Assembly: GCA_036652335.1 (NCBI GenBank)
Contig: JAVVWB010000007.1
Span: 48,186 to 112,185, forward strand
Direction of reading: 5' to 3'
DNA length: 64,000 nucleotides
DNA from: JAVVWB01 sp036652335
GTDB lineage: Bacteria > Synergistota > Synergistia > Synergistales > Synergistaceae
In this document: positions 52,353 through 60,572 of the stretch, in pieces
Layout of the letters: each line of letters opens with the position of its first letter
Position numbering within the stretch: the first letter of the stretch is position 1
Position numbers and translations under genes: made by a program
The notes under the pieces: model-generated
Database searches by the model: none
Seen by the model: only the letters and a program-made list of their open reading frames with translations
What the model was told of the DNA's origin: nothing

Positions 52353-52640
52353 TTACTTTTCGAGTGATGGGAGGATGTATTCTACTTCTTCATGTGGACG
52401 TGGGATTACGTGTACAGAGATGAGTTCTCCAACTCTTTCTGCTGCTGCTGCGCCTGCATCTGTAGCTGCCTTTACTGCACCTACGTCGCCACGTACCATT
52501 GTTGTGACGAGTCCGCCACCAACGTGTACTTTACCGATTAGTGTTACGTTTGCTGCTTTTACCATAGCATCTGATGCTTCGATTGTTGCTACAAGTCCCT
52601 TTGTTTCGATCATTCCGAGTGCCTGCTGCTGATTAGCCAT
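52353..52640 (-). CDS. eutM: BMC hexameric shell protein EutM/PduA-type (copy 2)
   Basis: A 95-residue single BMC-domain protein that would form the main flat hexamers of the shell. ALGMIETKGLVATIEASDAMVKAANV and GGGLVTTMVRGDVGAVKAATDAGA are the canonical segments; the pore loop reads KVHVGGG rather than the usual KIGSG. The protein equals its upstream neighbour except for the last residues (SLEK versus SLDKSAKK). Confidence 0.95.
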   Translation of the reverse strand: MANQQQALGMIETKGLVATIEASDAMVKAANVTLIGKVHVGGGLVTTMVRGDVGAVKAATDAGAAAAERVGELISVHVIPRPHEEVEYILPSLEK

Positions 52641-52686
52641 AATCGTTTATCTCCTTTAGTTTACGAGTAAGTTTAGTTTGTGTTTC

Positions 52687-52986
52687 TTACTTTTTTGCTG
52701 ACTTGTCGAGTGAAGGAAGTATGTATTCTACTTCTTCGTGTGGACGTGGGATTACGTGTACAGAGATGAGTTCTCCAACTCTTTCTGCTGCTGCTGCGCC
52801 TGCATCTGTAGCTGCCTTTACTGCACCTACGTCGCCACGTACCATTGTTGTGACGAGTCCGCCACCAACGTGTACTTTACCGATTAGTGTTACGTTTGCT
52901 GCTTTTACCATAGCATCTGATGCTTCGATTGTTGCTACGAGTCCCTTTGTTTCGATCATTCCGAGTGCCTGCTGCTGATTAGCCAT
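52687..52986 (-). CDS. eutM: BMC hexameric shell protein EutM/PduA-type (copy 1)
   Basis: A 99-residue BMC-H protein, the tandem twin of the gene at 52353-52640, with a longer Lys-rich end (SLDKSAKK). Nucleotide differences are confined to a handful of third positions and the 3' end, so the two genes are a recent duplication or are kept alike by gene conversion. It follows eutE by 34 bases. Confidence 0.95.
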   Translation of the reverse strand: MANQQQALGMIETKGLVATIEASDAMVKAANVTLIGKVHVGGGLVTTMVRGDVGAVKAATDAGAAAAERVGELISVHVIPRPHEEVEYILPSLDKSAKK

Positions 52987-53020
52987 TTATAATTCCTCCT
53001 ATTTGTTTTCTCTTTATTAA

Positions 53021-54496
53021 TTATGCGTTAAGTTTTTCTATTATTTTCTTTACTATTTCATCTACATCAACGTTGCCACATGCTGTTGTTGCACATGAAG
53101 AACCTGCTACTGATGCAACTGAGCTACGGATATCTTCCATTTCCATCTTTCCGATAGCTACGCGGCGTCTGTCGATTAGGTTCATTGGTCCTACGTTGTC
53201 TGATGTTGCACTTCCACCTACAGCACCACAACCAAGTGTGAATGAAGGCATAAGTCCTGTTGTTGCTCCTACGCCACCAAGTGTTGCTGGTGTGTTAACA
53301 ATAAGGCGTGATACAGGTACGCGTGATGCAAAGTAGTTTACCTGTTCGGGGTTGTTTGTGTGCATTGACATTGTGTGTCCAGCTCCCTCATAGAAGAGAA
53401 CTTCGCAGCAGCAATCGCATGCTTTTTCTACTGTTTCTGCTGTGTAAAAGCCAAGGATAGGTCCGAGCTTTTCGTTTGAGTATGGGTGACCGCGGCCAAC
53501 ACCATCTTCTCTTGCTACAAGAACTCTGGCTGTTGCAGGAACGTTTGTGAGTCCAGCAAGTTCAACGATTGTTTTGACGCTTTTACCAACAATCTGTGGG
53601 TTCATTGTTCCGTTTGCACGGAGGATGAATCTACCAAGCTGTTCTCTTTCTGCATCTGAAAGGAAGTATGCACCCTGTGCTGTCATTTCTGCCTGTACTG
53701 CTGGTACCATGTCTGTTGTACAGATAATTGACTGTTCTGATGCACAGATTGTTCCATTGTCAAATGTTTTTGAGTCCATTATGCGTTTTACTGCAAGTTT
53801 GAGATCTGCTGATTTGTCGATGAATGCAGGTCCGTTTCCAGGGCCAACTCCAAGTGCAGGTGTTCCTGATGAGTATGCAGAGTGAACCATTGCTGATCCG
53901 CCTGTTGCAAGGATAAGAGCTGTATCAGGATGGCTCATGAGTGCGTTTGTTGCTTCACGTGTTGGAATTGTGATGCAGCTTACGAGATCAGGGTTGCCAC
54001 CTACTTCTGAAATTGCCTGACGAATTACTTTTGTTGCTTCTAATATACAATTCAATCCTGATGGGTGTGGTGAGAAGATGATTGAGTTCCCAGCTTTGAT
54101 TGATATAAGTGATTTGTAGAATGTTGTTGATGTTGGGTTTGTTGAAGGAACGATTCCTGCAATAACGCCAAGAGGAATTGCTATTGTTGTTACACCAAGC
54201 TTTTCATCTCTGTCGATGACACCAACTGTTTTCATATCTTTTATGTAGTCGTAGACTGATTTGCTTCCGAATACGTTTTTGATTGTTTTGTCTTCAGGAA
54301 TACCAAATCCTGTCTCTTCCCATGCCATACGGCCAAGGCGTTCTGCGTTACGTACACCTGCGTCTGCAATTGATTTACAGAGTTTGTCTACGAATGCTTG
54401 ATCCTTTGTGGCAAGTTCCTGCTGTGCTTTTTTTGAAATTCCAATCAGTTCACGTACTTCCTGAACTGACATTAAGTCTTTATCGCGTACACACAC
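53021..54496 (-). CDS. eutE: CoA-acylating acetaldehyde dehydrogenase EutE
   Basis: Converts acetaldehyde, CoA and NAD+ to acetyl-CoA and NADH inside the shell. The 491 residues carry the family pattern: PSTNPTSTTFYKSL, ILATGGSAMVHSAYSSG and the catalytic Cys at 251 in NGTICASEQS. Most EutE proteins have an N-terminal encapsulation peptide; here the C-terminus (about 475-491, NVDVDEIVKKIIEKLNA) also looks like such a helix, after an Ala/Ser/Cys linker. GTG 54496 follows GGAGGGG at a normal distance. Confidence 0.95.
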   Translation of the reverse strand: MCVRDKDLMSVQEVRELIGISKKAQQELATKDQAFVDKLCKSIADAGVRNAERLGRMAWEETGFGIPEDKTIKNVFGSKSVYDYIKDMKTVGVIDRDEKLGVTTIAIPLGVIAGIVPSTNPTSTTFYKSLISIKAGNSIIFSPHPSGLNCILEATKVIRQAISEVGGNPDLVSCITIPTREATNALMSHPDTALILATGGSAMVHSAYSSGTPALGVGPGNGPAFIDKSADLKLAVKRIMDSKTFDNGTICASEQSIICTTDMVPAVQAEMTAQGAYFLSDAEREQLGRFILRANGTMNPQIVGKSVKTIVELAGLTNVPATARVLVAREDGVGRGHPYSNEKLGPILGFYTAETVEKACDCCCEVLFYEGAGHTMSMHTNNPEQVNYFASRVPVSRLIVNTPATLGGVGATTGLMPSFTLGCGAVGGSATSDNVGPMNLIDRRRVAIGKMEMEDIRSSVASVAGSSCATTACGNVDVDEIVKKIIEKLNA

Positions 54497-54513
54497 GAAG
54501 TACCCCTCCTATA

Positions 54514-55198
54514 TTATCTATTCTTATCAGCTATCGCTGCTATTAGTGCGGCCTTTGTCGCTTTTCTGATTTCTTTGTTTGTCATTCCCTTGATGCCTTT
54601 TTCGATAGCAAGCTTACGGAGTGCTGTTACTGACATATTTTCAAGTTTCTGTAAATCAGCTTTTTTTACTTCAGCTTTTTTTACTTCAGCTTTTTTTACT
54701 TCAGCTTTTTTTACTTCAGCTTTTTNNNNNNNNNNNNNNNNNNNNNNNNNNNNNNNNNNNNNNNNNNNNNNNNNNNNNNNNNNNNNNNNNNNNNNNNNNN
54801 NNNNNNNNNNNNNNNNNNNNNNNNNTTACTTCAGCTTTGTTCCCCGTAGTCTTTGCTTCTAATTCTTTTATCTCTTCAAACTTTACGTCTGATGGAGATA
54901 TTTTTTCTTCAGGAGAATCTTTTATTGCTTTGTCTCCCTCAAGCATCCAGTCAACTGATTCATGCGGGCGAGGTATGACATGAACTGCCAGTACTCTACC
55001 TACTCTTTCAGCTGCAGCCGCAGATGAATCTGTTGCTGCTTTAACTGCACCGACATCACCTGTGAATGTTACTGTTACTATTGCACTTGTAACTAAGGTG
55101 ACACCGTGAAGGTGTACGTTCGCCGCTTTCAGAGCAACGTCTAGTGCCTCTACTGCTGCGAGATAGCCATATACTTCAACCATGCCTAATGCATTCAT
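54514..55198 (-). CDS. eutK: EutK-like shell protein: BMC domain, KKAEV repeat, Rho_N/SAP-like domain (interrupted by assembly gap)
   Basis: The minus-strand gene starts with a BMC domain (about 1-92: ALGMVEVYGYLAAVEALDVALKAANV then GDVGAVKAATDSSAAAAERVG), continues with an acidic linker, and enters a pentapeptide repeat Lys-Lys-Ala-Glu-Val that runs into 100 N. On the far side the same repeat resumes and reads in frame into KLENMSVTALRKLAIEKGIKG and KATKAALIAAI, then TAA at 54514-54516, 17 bases before eutE. The last 45 residues resemble a Rho N-terminal/SAP helix fold. E. coli EutK likewise joins a BMC domain to a nucleic-acid-binding-like domain. True length is unknown because the gap size is unknown. 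Confidence 0.8.
54659..54838 (-). repeat. 15-base tandem repeat encoding KKAEV, containing the gap
   Basis: Four full copies of a 15-base unit (minus strand AAA AAA GCT GAA GTA in the coding frame) occupy 54659-54718, a partial copy reaches the gap at 54726, and a partial copy with variant sequence resumes after 54825. Being a multiple of three, copy-number change would leave the frame intact. Confidence 0.9.
54726..54825. other. Assembly gap (100 N)
   Basis: Exactly 100 N, a conventional placeholder for a gap of unknown size, located within the tandem repeat. The repeat is the likely cause of the break. Confidence 0.98.
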
Positions 55199-55235
55199 GT
55201 ATATTCTCCTTCAGCAGGACTATAGTCAAAATGAC

Positions 55236-55886
55236 TTAGTCTAGTGGATTGTCTGCTACGTATTCTACTGCTGCTGCAAATGCTTCGCAGGCTGATTTAC
55301 ATGCTGACTGTGTTCCTGTTAAAAGGGCTCCACCAAAGTTAGTTTCCGATGGCGGTGCATAGAGTACGCACATTTTGACATCGGCTGCTTTTAGAGCTGC
55401 ATCTATTCCGTATACAGCTTCTAGAGGAGGTGCGATAAGGTATGCAAGTGCTTCACCTTCAGGGATACCAGCTCCTTCTGAGAGGTATGAACCTGTACGT
55501 GAGATACAGTGTGCATAGTATGCAATTGTGTCATCTTCGTTAGCTGAAACAAAGTGAGCAACATTTTCAATCATGTCTACACATGCTGCTAGTCCTGCTT
55601 TGGCTTCGGCTGGGTTAGGTCCTGCAAGAATTCCGATGATTTCACCGGCAAGTTTCTGAGTTGCATTTCCTGCACCGGCATAGAAGCTTTTTGCGTATAC
55701 GACTTTTACGTCAGCTTTTTTTGTTGCTTCATCAAGAGCTGTGTAAGTAACATCGTCGCAGTCAGATGTAACTAAAGCAAGTGATTTCTGTCCTGGTTTA
55801 AGACCGAGTTCTTTTGCCAATCCGGGATCTACGTTAGGGATGATCTTTGTGGCAAGCACATTAGCCTTTAAAGGATCTCTTTTCAT
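55236..55886 (-). CDS. eutL: BMC trimeric shell protein EutL
   Basis: A 216-residue tandem-BMC protein with circularly permuted domains that forms trimers with a large gated pore. Segments AGAGNATQKLAGEIIGILAGPNPAEAK, HCISRTGSYLSEGAGIPEGEALAYLIAPP and the ETNFGGALLTGTQSACKSACEAF end are diagnostic of EutL. Lies between eutC and the EutK-like gene. Confidence 0.96.
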   Translation of the reverse strand: MKRDPLKANVLATKIIPNVDPGLAKELGLKPGQKSLALVTSDCDDVTYTALDEATKKADVKVVYAKSFYAGAGNATQKLAGEIIGILAGPNPAEAKAGLAACVDMIENVAHFVSANEDDTIAYYAHCISRTGSYLSEGAGIPEGEALAYLIAPPLEAVYGIDAALKAADVKMCVLYAPPSETNFGGALLTGTQSACKSACEAFAAAVEYVADNPLD

Positions 55887-55905
55887 TTACTGTTCCTCCT
55901 ATAAC

Positions 55906-56799
55906 CTATAGTTTAAGGTCTGTTCCACTAGCTTTTTTGTCGAGCATTATTTTAAGAATTTCAGCAATATGTGCTCCAGCTTCAACCGGTGGGGTACCAT
56001 CTTTGTGGATGTTTGATACAACAGTACGTCTTGCTTCAGGCATACCTACTGTTCCTTTGTATACCATGTATGCTGACATTGATTCAGCTGTAAGAAGTCC
56101 CGGACGTTCTCCGATAAGTACACATGTTACTGTTGCACCTGTGATTTCTGAGACTTGGTCCATTGCTGCTACACGACCATATTCAAGGAAGAATGGCGTG
56201 CCTGTTTCAATGCCATAGCTTTTGAGTCCCTGTATGATTGCAGGAAGTACGTCTCCAACGTTAGCTGCAATAGCAGCTGAGCTGAGTCCGTCTGCTACAA
56301 AAATCTGTACAGTTGGATTCGTTTTGCATTTTTCTTTTATTGTCTTTACTGCTTCATCATTCAAGATTCTGCCAAGGTCAGGTCTTGTAAGGAATACGTC
56401 TTTGTTTTCACACATTGACTGTACTGTGAAGAAGCCCATTTTATCAATGAAGTCTCTGTCTATTCCTGAGAAGACTGCATCCTGTGCTGCTGAGTGAGCG
56501 GCTCTAAATTGGAGCGTTGGGAGTGTTTTGTAACGAGCTCCTGCCTTACCAATTCCAAGACGCGAAGGTGAATGTAATTTTAATTCAAGGAAATCTTCCT
56601 TGTTTACAGGGTTATCTACAAGGTATTGTGACTTAATGTCAACTTCTGTTACGTCTGGAATAAATCCATCATCAACAGATGTTTTGCTTGATACCTGTGA
56701 GACTGCCTGTGCTACAGCTGCAGGAGCTGCATCTTTTGAAACGTTCATTTCGCTTAGAACTTGTTCAATTATTGCTCTGAGATCATTCTGTTCAACCAT
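55906..56799 (-). CDS. eutC: Ethanolamine ammonia-lyase small subunit
   Basis: B12-dependent lyase small subunit, 297 residues; with EutB converts ethanolamine to acetaldehyde and ammonia. The N-terminal helix (DLRAIIEQVLSEMNVSKD) is an encapsulation-type peptide followed by an Ala/Ser linker. The core shows SPSRLGIGKAGARYKT, FVADGLSSAAI and ERPGLLTAESMSAYMVY, all typical. It starts 14 bases after eutB. Confidence 0.96.
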   Translation of the reverse strand: MVEQNDLRAIIEQVLSEMNVSKDAAPAAVAQAVSQVSSKTSVDDGFIPDVTEVDIKSQYLVDNPVNKEDFLELKLHSPSRLGIGKAGARYKTLPTLQFRAAHSAAQDAVFSGIDRDFIDKMGFFTVQSMCENKDVFLTRPDLGRILNDEAVKTIKEKCKTNPTVQIFVADGLSSAAIAANVGDVLPAIIQGLKSYGIETGTPFFLEYGRVAAMDQVSEITGATVTCVLIGERPGLLTAESMSAYMVYKGTVGMPEARRTVVSNIHKDGTPPVEAGAHIAEILKIMLDKKASGTDLKL

Positions 56800-56813
56800 C
56801 GTTCAGCCCCTCC

Positions 56814-58181
56814 TTACTTGCTCATAAATACTGAAGCGTCACCGGCTAGCGGTGTAAGCTTTCCGTTTTCGGAGAAGCCCATCTTCTCAAGCCACATGTC
56901 GAATTCTTTTATCGGACGAAGACCGAAGATTTCACGAAGTGCCGGTGTGTCGTGGTAGCTTGCACACTGGTACATAAGCATGCAGTCGTCACCCTGAGGA
57001 ATACCCATGATGTAGTTACATCCTGCTGCGACAAGAAGTGTTGCGAGGTTTTCTATATCATTCTGGTCTGTTTTCATGTGGTTTGTATAACATGCGTCAC
57101 ATCCCATTGAGATTCCTGTAAGTTTACCCATGAAGTGGTCTTCGAGGCCTGCACGTGTAACCTGCTTTGCATCGTAGAGGTATTCAGGTCCGATAAATCC
57201 TACAACTGTGTTTACTATGTATGGGTTAAACTTCTTAGCGAGACCGTAGCAACGTGCTTCCATTGTAAGCTGGTCCCAACCGTTGTGTGATTCTGATGAA
57301 AGTTCTGAACCCTGGCCTGTTTCAAAGTACATTACGTTAGGACCTGTGCATGTACCCTTGTGAAGGACCATGTCTCTTCCTTCTTCGAGCATCTGAGCTG
57401 TAAGTCCAAATGCTTCGTTACCTTTCTGTGAACCAGCTATTGACTGGAACATAAGGTCGATAGGAGCATCAAATTTGTTGGCTGCTTCTGTCTGTGTGGT
57501 GACGTGAGCAAGAACACAAATCTGAATAGGAATTTCCCATTTGTTCTTAAATTCATCGAACATTTTGAGGATACGTGCTACGCTTTCTACTGAGTCGTCA
57601 ACTGGGTTGAGTCCGAGAACAGCGTCTCCGATACCATAGCTAAGTCCTTCCATTGCTGATGCAAGAATTCCCTTAGGGTCATCTGTCGTGTGGTTAGGCT
57701 GTAGACGGCATGAGAATGTACCGGGGAGACCTATTGTTGTGTTACAGTGAGCTGTAACAGGTAGTTTCTTTGCGGCATAAACAAGGTCAAGGTTACCCAT
57801 GAGTTTACATACAGCTGAGATCATTTCTGCTGTAAGTCCTCTTGAAATATGTCTGAGTTTACGCTCATCTCTTTCGCTTAAGAGGAATTCTCTGAATTCT
57901 CCTACAGTCATGTTTTTAATCTGTGAGTAGATTGTTTCATTGACTGCATCTTGAATGATACGTGTTACTTCGTCCTGTTCGTAAGGTACGGCAGGTGTGT
58001 TACGAAGTTCTTCAAGTGTTACTTCTGAAAGAACAACCTTTGCGGCAACTCTTTCTTCAGCGGATTCGGCTCCGATTCCTGCGAGCGTGTCTCCTGATTT
58101 TTCTTCGTTGGCTTTAGCCATAACTTCACGAAGAGACTTAAATTCGTAGTTATGACCAAACAACTTTGTCTTAAGTTTCAT
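56814..58181 (-). CDS. eutB: Ethanolamine ammonia-lyase large subunit
   Basis: Catalytic TIM-barrel subunit, 455 residues, the standard length. Conserved segments visible include HCNTTIGLPGTFSCRLQPNHTTDDP, GLNPVDDSVESV, MFQSIAGSQKGNEAFG, FETGQGSELSSESHNG and MGCDACYTNHMKTDQND. Assignment is firm. Its codon use is GC-rich like other strongly expressed genes in this window. A 67-base spacer separates it from eutA. Confidence 0.97.
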   Translation of the reverse strand: MKLKTKLFGHNYEFKSLREVMAKANEEKSGDTLAGIGAESAEERVAAKVVLSEVTLEELRNTPAVPYEQDEVTRIIQDAVNETIYSQIKNMTVGEFREFLLSERDERKLRHISRGLTAEMISAVCKLMGNLDLVYAAKKLPVTAHCNTTIGLPGTFSCRLQPNHTTDDPKGILASAMEGLSYGIGDAVLGLNPVDDSVESVARILKMFDEFKNKWEIPIQICVLAHVTTQTEAANKFDAPIDLMFQSIAGSQKGNEAFGLTAQMLEEGRDMVLHKGTCTGPNVMYFETGQGSELSSESHNGWDQLTMEARCYGLAKKFNPYIVNTVVGFIGPEYLYDAKQVTRAGLEDHFMGKLTGISMGCDACYTNHMKTDQNDIENLATLLVAAGCNYIMGIPQGDDCMLMYQCASYHDTPALREIFGLRPIKEFDMWLEKMGFSENGKLTPLAGDASVFMSK

Positions 58182-58248
58182 GCTGACCTCTCACCTCTCT
58201 GTTTTTTTTCAATAACTTTTAATTATTTAAAATTAAGAATCACTGATA

Positions 58249-59691
58249 TTAAGAGTTAAATATCAATGTCTTAATTACAACGGGCAACACGTGCCCACCA
58301 CACACCGGTTCACCGATATCAATGTAATCTCCGCTTAGTGTCTTAATTCCGTCGATACAAATGACATCTTTTTTGTTCTGCAACTTTATCTTTAAGGAGT
58401 GTCCCAATGCCTTTCCTATGTCGTTTTCAACAACGACTATGAGAGGATGGGGTCCTGCGATAACATCTTTTGCCGCTTCAATTATTGCGTCTGATAAATT
58501 CTGGATATCATCAAAAGTTTTCTTGTCCCATGCACCAAAGGATATTGCAAGTAAATCTACACTTCCATCTGATGTGTATAGAGGGATTTGAGCTTTTATT
58601 GATGTGATAAATGAATCAATTGTTGCTTCGTCTGCTTTTTTTACATTCAATATAGGAATGTTCTTTATTGGAAGTCTGCCTTCTGTAAAGGAGATTGTAC
58701 TTCCACTAATTTCAGTAGTATGAATTCCTGCTCCTACAACTGTTGCCCTTATGGTTTCTGCAGGCTGTAAAACTTTGACCTCTTTGAAGTATTTATTTTC
58801 CCTGATTGCGTCTCCAAGTATTATCCCGATGTCACCAAAACGGAAAGGATCAGAGTCAGGTGTTTGTGGATTGTATATACAATCCGCTACGCCTCCTGAG
58901 AATGTAAGTGCTGCAATTCTTGGCATTTCAGGTAAGGTTTCTCCGTCATTTGTGTACATACCATCCGATAGTGATGTCTTATTTTTTATAAATATTGATT
59001 CAGCAAGCACATCTGCCATTACATCCGCAACTCTTCTTAATTGCCCCCTGTCAGCTTGGGCTCCAACTTCTATCAAGATGCCTCTCTCTGCTGCCATTTC
59101 TTTTATTTTATGGAAAATGTAAGTGACTTTTCCATTCTCTATTTTTATAAGTCTGCCACCGATATCTAAGCAACAAACTCCAACTAGACTTCCTTTGTTG
59201 TAAGCCGCAATGTTTGTAGTTCCTCCACCTATGTCGAGGTTTACCATTGTGTTGCGGGCCTCTTCTGACATTTTGTCTGTACCAGCGCCTCTTGCAGAAA
59301 GGACAGATTCCAAATCTGGTCCAGCTGTTGCAACAACAAAGTCCCCTGCAGCTTCAGATAGAGCGCTCAAAACTTGGTTTGCATTGTGCTTTCTTGCAGT
59401 TTCACCTGTAATAATAACAGCACCACTCTGTACTTTATCGGGAGTCATTCCAGCTTTGGCATATTCATCTCTAACTATTTTCTTTACAGCTTCGGCATCT
59501 ATTTCATCCGCTGAAAGTAACGGAGTAAAGTATATATCGCTTCTGTAAATAACTTCTTTGTCGACAATATCTATTCTGGGGGCAACATAGTCACTTGCTT
59601 GGTTTTCCACAACTAGACGGCTAAAAATAAGCTGTGTAGTTGATGTGCCTATGTCTATACCTACACTTGTTATAACTTCATTCATAACCAT
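58249..59691 (-). CDS. eutA: Ethanolamine ammonia-lyase reactivating factor EutA
   Basis: ATP-dependent reactivase of 480 residues that releases damaged cobalamin from EutBC. The actin-like fold shows GIDIGTSTTQLIF (about 11-23), NLDIGGGTTNIAAYNKG and LTFSGGVADCIY. The ATG overlaps the eutP stop by one base (TAATG); a second ATG two codons later is possible. Confidence 0.94.
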   Translation of the reverse strand: MVMNEVITSVGIDIGTSTTQLIFSRLVVENQASDYVAPRIDIVDKEVIYRSDIYFTPLLSADEIDAEAVKKIVRDEYAKAGMTPDKVQSGAVIITGETARKHNANQVLSALSEAAGDFVVATAGPDLESVLSARGAGTDKMSEEARNTMVNLDIGGGTTNIAAYNKGSLVGVCCLDIGGRLIKIENGKVTYIFHKIKEMAAERGILIEVGAQADRGQLRRVADVMADVLAESIFIKNKTSLSDGMYTNDGETLPEMPRIAALTFSGGVADCIYNPQTPDSDPFRFGDIGIILGDAIRENKYFKEVKVLQPAETIRATVVGAGIHTTEISGSTISFTEGRLPIKNIPILNVKKADEATIDSFITSIKAQIPLYTSDGSVDLLAISFGAWDKKTFDDIQNLSDAIIEAAKDVIAGPHPLIVVVENDIGKALGHSLKIKLQNKKDVICIDGIKTLSGDYIDIGEPVCGGHVLPVVIKTLIFNS

Positions 59692-60161
59692 TACTCGACC
59701 TCGGCTTTCCGGGTTTTTTGTATTCCCTCTATGAACGCATCTATCCCCTCACCTGTGTATGCACTTACAAGATAAACTTCTTGGGCTCCTGCTAGGATTA
59801 ACGCATCTTTTGATTCATCTAGCTCTTTAACAGACGCATCTTCTATTTTCGTAACAACACCTATTACAGGCTTTCTTAAAAATAGAGATGAATAAGACGG
59901 AGGAAATAACGATGTTTCTTCTTTTGCATCTTTTACCAATACAATTACGTCTGCATCTGCAGAAGTTACCGTTAGCGCACCTCTTAGAGTTACTCTTTCT
60001 AAGTATTCACCGGGAGTATCAAAGATATAATTATCTATTACGTTTAAAGCTTGAGTTTTACTGTACTCTAATTTCCTATCTGTGATTCTTTGTATTAAGG
60101 TGGTTTTTCCTGCTGTCGATCTCCCAATCAAAATTATCTTTTTTTTCGTTTTCGACATCAT
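59691..60161 (-). CDS. eutP: EutP/PduV-family small GTPase-like protein
   Basis: A 156-residue Ras-like protein with G1 loop GRSTAGKTTL (about 13-22), the DTPGEYLE switch region (about 49-56) and the TKIEDA motif in place of NKxD. EutP is reported to have acetate kinase activity in some species, and PduV-type members link compartments to filaments. Role here unsettled. It precedes eutA with overlapping codons. Confidence 0.9.
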   Translation of the reverse strand: MMSKTKKKIILIGRSTAGKTTLIQRITDRKLEYSKTQALNVIDNYIFDTPGEYLERVTLRGALTVTSADADVIVLVKDAKEETSLFPPSYSSLFLRKPVIGVVTKIEDASVKELDESKDALILAGAQEVYLVSAYTGEGIDAFIEGIQKTRKAEVE

Positions 60162-60183
60162 TCAATCTCCGCTCAAAATATTC

Positions 60184-60540
60184 TTATGTTCTTGATATTG
60201 TGGTAGGAGTAAATCCCATCTCCTTACAGAGTGTATCCATAACATCAATTATTGAGGCTTCTACAGAAGCTACGTCCCCTGTGATGAGAAGTGATCCGCT
60301 AAATCTATCAACAAAACCTATTGAGATATCAGCAGCTTTTGATGCAATATCAGCCGCTATCATAGCGCCTTCACCAGGGGTAATAGTGAAAATTCCAATA
60401 GCTCCTCTTGCCTCAACCAAGCCAAGTTTTGCATATAAAGAGGTTGTGGGACTAGCTATAATATGAGCTAATGTGACCTGTTTACCCGGTACAAATTCTT
60501 GAACTATTCTTTGCTTTTCATCTATTTGAATCACCCACAT
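60184..60540 (-). CDS. eutS: BMC shell protein EutS (permuted BMC-H)
   Basis: A 118-residue circularly permuted BMC-domain protein forming bent hexamers. Start IDEKQRIVQEFVPGKQVTLAHIIASP and the GAIGIFTITPGEGAMIAADIASKAAD segment are specific to EutS/PduU. Together with EutP it heads the structural part of the operon. Confidence 0.95.
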   Translation of the reverse strand: MWVIQIDEKQRIVQEFVPGKQVTLAHIIASPTTSLYAKLGLVEARGAIGIFTITPGEGAMIAADIASKAADISIGFVDRFSGSLLITGDVASVEASIIDVMDTLCKEMGFTPTTISRT

Positions 60541-60572
60541 CTCACCTCAACTTTCTGCTTTTTGTACTTTAT

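Noticed and set aside
54659..54725. Repeat array as CRISPR
   Set aside because: Units are contiguous 15-mers without spacers and are coding.
54575..54983. Plus-strand repetitive frames across the gap (SAFFT / LLFLL repeats)
   Set aside because: They are the antisense of the KKAEV repeat, with no ribosome-binding sites.
54716..55198. EutK-like gene ending at the frame break after the gap
   Set aside because: The apparent stop depends on the arbitrary 100-N length. The repeat resumes beyond the gap in a frame leading into a sensible C-terminal domain ending at 54514.
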